A stretch of DNA of 64,000 nucleotides from Arsenicibacter rosenii. GTDB lineage: Bacteria; Bacteroidota; Bacteroidia; Cytophagales; Spirosomataceae. The notes below the pieces were generated by a model, which saw nothing but the letters and a program-made list of their open reading frames with translations, was not told the origin of the DNA and did not search any database. The stretch lies in the NCBI RefSeq assembly GCF_001870735.1, contig NZ_MORL01000017.1, positions 49,981 through 113,980 of the forward strand, given 5' to 3'. Numbering within the stretch: the stretch's first letter is position 1; each line of letters opens with the position of its first letter. Position numbers and translations under genes: made by a program. This document shows positions 61,711 to 64,000 of the stretch, one piece after another.

Positions 61711-63390
61711 ATGATCACGACAAAACTAATCCCACGTACGGCATCGGCTCATGAGCCGCCCATGCTTATCAAACAATTACTGGCCCAATCACTGAAATAC
61801 GAGCCACAGCGCGAAATCATATACCGCGATTTATTCCGGATGAACTATGTCACCTTCAACGGCCGGGTCCGGAAACTGGCGAATCTGCTGGGTAGCCTGG
61901 GCGTGAAGGGAGGCGATACCGTAGCAGTAATGGACTGGGACAGCCATCGCTACCTCGAATGTTTTTTCGGCGTGCCGTGTGTCGGGGCAATCCTGCATAC
62001 CATCAACGTACGTTTATCGCCGGCGCAGATTCTCTATACAATGAATCATGCCGAAGATAAGGTTCTGCTCATTCATGAAGATTTTCTGCCACTGCTGCAT
62101 GCCGTAAAAAGCCAGCTGACAACCGTTGAATCAATCATTATCATCAGCGACAAGGTTTATGCCGAAGGCGGATCGGTGGAGGTGCCCGAAGGGTTTGCCG
62201 GGGAGTATGAGGCCCTGCTCAGTGATCAGTCTGAGGCCTGCGATTTCCCGGACTTCGACGAAAATACCTGGGCGACCACCTTTTATACAACCGGGACAAC
62301 CGGTAATCCGAAGGGTGTATACTTCTCGCACCGGCAGTTGTTTATGCACACCATGGGCCTGATGAGTTATGTGTGTGGCTATCAGGCGGTGCCGTTCAGC
62401 GCGCTGGCCGACGTGTATATGCCGATTACACCGATGTTCCACGTCCATGCCTGGGGCTTTCCGTTTCTGGCGACGATGCTGTCAACAAAGCAGATTTATC
62501 CGGGACGTTACGAGCCTGAAATGCTGCTGAGGCTGCTTCTGAAAGAAGGGGTAACGCTATCGCATTGCGTGCCAACTATCCTGAATATGCTGGTTAGCAG
62601 TCCGGCGGCGCAGCAGTTTAAACCGCAGCTGAGCAAATGGAAGGTGATTATCGGCGGTTCGGCCCTGACGAAGGGGCTGGCCAAAGCCGCACTTGAACTG
62701 GGCATTCAGGTGTATGCCGGTTATGGGATGTCTGAAACTGCGCCGATTATGTCGGTGACGTATCTGAACGATCTGGAACGGCCGTTGCCTATCGACGAGC
62801 AAGTCGATCTGCGTACGCTGGCCGGCCGGATTTCTCCTTTTATAGATATGCGGCTCATGGACGATAACGGGCAGTTTGTGCCCCACGACGGGCAATCGCT
62901 GGGCGAAATTGTGGCGCGCGGACCGTGGCTGACACAAGGTTATTACAAGGAACCGGAGCGGGCCGAAGACCTGTGGCGGAATGGCTGGCTGCATACCGGT
63001 GACGTGGCCAGTATTACGCCTGATAACTGGGTTCACATTGCCGACCGGACCAAAGATGTAATCAAGACAGGAGGGGAGTGGGTGTCGTCGCTCGATATTG
63101 AAGACTTGCTGTCGCAGCAGGCGGGCGTTGCCGAAGCGGCTGTTATCGGGTTGCCGGACGAGAAATGGGGCGAGCGGCCCTATGCACTGGTCGTATTGAA
63201 GCCGGGCGTTGAGGCCGCTGCCGAAGCATTGCGGAGTCAGTTACAGGCGAAAGCAACGGCCGGCGAAATCAATAAATGGTATGTGCCCGACCGGATTGTG
63301 TTTGTCCCTGAGATTCCGAAAACGAGTGTTGGCAAAATAGATAAGAAACGAATTCGCAGTGAGATGAAAGATGTGCTGCTGAACGGTTAA
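61711..63390 (+). CDS. Medium/long-chain acyl-CoA ligase (AMP-binding family)
   Basis: The ATG at 61711 (MITTKLIPRT) is preferred over a TTG at 61705; 559 residues. ANL-superfamily motifs are in order: TFYTTGTTGNPKGVYFSH (~190-207), MYPITPMFHVHAWGFP-like core, YAGYGMSETAPIMS (~335), WLHTGDVASI, DRTKDVIKTGGEWVSSLDIEDLL and the C-terminal lysine in PKTSVGKIDKKRIR. The pattern is close to AlkK/FadD-type ligases that activate free fatty acids with ATP and CoA. The exact chain length is not readable. Confidence 0.92.
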   Translation: MITTKLIPRTASAHEPPMLIKQLLAQSLKYEPQREIIYRDLFRMNYVTFNGRVRKLANLLGSLGVKGGDTVAVMDWDSHRYLECFFGVPCVGAILHTINVRLSPAQILYTMNHAEDKVLLIHEDFLPLLHAVKSQLTTVESIIIISDKVYAEGGSVEVPEGFAGEYEALLSDQSEACDFPDFDENTWATTFYTTGTTGNPKGVYFSHRQLFMHTMGLMSYVCGYQAVPFSALADVYMPITPMFHVHAWGFPFLATMLSTKQIYPGRYEPEMLLRLLLKEGVTLSHCVPTILNMLVSSPAAQQFKPQLSKWKVIIGGSALTKGLAKAALELGIQVYAGYGMSETAPIMSVTYLNDLERPLPIDEQVDLRTLAGRISPFIDMRLMDDNGQFVPHDGQSLGEIVARGPWLTQGYYKEPERAEDLWRNGWLHTGDVASITPDNWVHIADRTKDVIKTGGEWVSSLDIEDLLSQQAGVAEAAVIGLPDEKWGERPYALVVLKPGVEAAAEALRSQLQAKATAGEINKWYVPDRIVFVPEIPKTSVGKIDKKRIRSEMKDVLLNG

Positions 63391-63395
63391 TTTTG
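63388..63395 (+). promoter_or_regulatory. Candidate -7 element of the phosphoesterase gene
   Basis: TAATTTTG fits TAnnTTTG. Its first three bases are the TAA stop of the acyl-CoA ligase gene; it lies 32 bases before the next ATG. Confidence 0.45.
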
Positions 63396-63427
63396 CGGCA
63401 GCTACCATTCATAACACAGTACAGACA

Positions 63428-63919
63428 ATGACCCGCATCGGCTTGCTTTCCGACACGCACAGTTATCTTGATCCGCAGATTTTGAGCCATTTTGATGATT
63501 GTGATGAGGTTTGGCACGCAGGCGATGTGGGTCAACGTGCTGTATTAGACCAGTTAACAGCCTTTAAGCCGTTGCGGGTCGTGTGCGGCAACATCGACGG
63601 TGAGTCAAGCGATCTGCCTTCGCATCAGCGGTTCCGGCTTGAGGGTTTTGATATCTGGATTACGCATATCGGCGGTACGCCGCCAAAATATAACCCCATT
63701 GTCCGGCCAAACCTGCAGATTGATACGCCGGATATCTTTATTTGTGGCCATTCACATATTCTTAAAGTAGTCCGTGACCCGAAGATGCGGAACCTGCTTT
63801 ACATGAATCCGGGAGCGGCCGGAAAAACCGGTTTTCATGTAGTCCGCACCTGCCTCCGTTTTTCGTTACACAACGGGCAAATTTCTGATATGCAAGCCAT
63901 TGAACTGGGTCGCAGATAA
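63428..63919 (+). CDS. YfcE/MJ0936-type metallophosphoesterase
   Basis: The 163-residue protein has all metal ligands of the calcineurin-like fold: SDTH near residue 8, HAGDVG, CGNIDGE, THIGG and CGHSH. The small size and motif spacing match the YfcE/MJ0936 phosphodiesterase group, which cleaves model phosphodiesters with Mn or Ni. The natural substrate is unknown. A possible -7 box overlaps the previous stop. Confidence 0.95.
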   Translation: MTRIGLLSDTHSYLDPQILSHFDDCDEVWHAGDVGQRAVLDQLTAFKPLRVVCGNIDGESSDLPSHQRFRLEGFDIWITHIGGTPPKYNPIVRPNLQIDTPDIFICGHSHILKVVRDPKMRNLLYMNPGAAGKTGFHVVRTCLRFSLHNGQISDMQAIELGRR

Positions 63920-63972
63920 ACCATTTCACCCCCCCGATAGTACAAAATCAGCCAAAAGGCGTATACCAATCT

Positions 63973-63998
63973 GTAGGGGCGACCCCACGTGGTCGCCC
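63973..63998. repeat. Dispersed hairpin repeat family B, copy at window end
   Basis: The same 26-base unit as 57381-57406 with one base changed (centre CCACGTGG instead of CCATGTGG). It begins 54 bases after the phosphoesterase stop. Confidence 0.85.
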
Positions 63999-64000
63999 GC

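Noticed and set aside
1..64000. tRNA or rRNA genes
   Set aside because: I scanned the gaps between genes by eye for a T-loop GGTTCGAATCC-type sequence and cloverleaf arms and found none; a tRNAscan run would settle it.

Overview
The window is a chromosomal segment of a Bacteroidota bacterium, most likely order Cytophagales and probably a Spirosoma-like member (family-level placement is inference). The support is: two SusC/SusD pairs, a DUF5916 protein, a GSCFA protein, OMP_b-brl_3-type receptors, LytTR/YehU-type and propeller-sensor two-component systems, the rpsF-rpsR-rplI cluster, and recurrent Bacteroidota-type promoters (TTG, 17-20 bp, TAnnTTTG). I see no rRNA, tRNA, CRISPR array, insertion sequence or prophage. 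GC is moderate and fairly even.

Layout. 1-7.4 kb: tail of an MG2/TonB-plug protein, a DUF5916 outer-membrane protein, a small secreted protein, a LytS-type kinase plus LytTR regulator with a likely operator, an orphan TrpF-like protein and a secreted DUF3298 protein. 7.4-20 kb: SusCD pair 1 with a long leader, a CRTAC1-type FG-GAP/UnbV protein translationally coupled to a vanadium-haloperoxidase-like protein, a ROK regulator and an SMP-30 lactonase. 20-25.6 kb: PBP2 and RodA (elongasome), DUF423, PLP homeostasis protein, membrane coiled-coil protein. 25.7-31.2 kb: rpsF-rpsR-rplI, GSCFA, Mrp and NifU Fe-S proteins, and an unusually long D-Ala-D-Ala-ligase-like ATP-grasp protein. 31.2-33.7 kb: an XRE regulator with three tandem DUF2975 membrane proteins. 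33.8-45.1 kb: phosphohexomutase, SusCD pair 2, a lipoprotein, and a propeller sensor kinase with a NarL regulator. 45.2-49.4 kb: lipoprotein, outer-membrane receptor, Gfo/Idh/MocA oxidoreductase. 49.5-64 kb: TsaE, alanine dehydrogenase, a conserved unknown, a tricorn-like S41 protease, GyrB, polyphosphate kinase, nucleoside transporter, acyl-CoA ligase and a phosphoesterase.

The most striking non-coding feature is a set of at least six families of dispersed hairpin repeats in the gaps between genes. Family A (15-bp arms AGTGGTGGCACGACT / AGTCGTGCCACCACT) occurs four times, and two identical copies bracket SusCD pair 2. Several repeats run into stop codons (rodA, the DUF423 gene, the PLP protein gene, the coiled-coil gene), some have a T-run and should terminate transcription, and one supplies the -33 element of the rpsF promoter.

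Most genes are housekeeping or ordinary Bacteroidota accessory genes. The best candidates for poorly described biology are the triple DUF2975/XRE cassette, the CRTAC1-haloperoxidase pair behind SusCD 1, the repeat families, and two homopolymer tracts (C8 before a DUF2975 start, G8 inside an outer-membrane receptor gene). All functional calls rest on motif reading; no database search was run.
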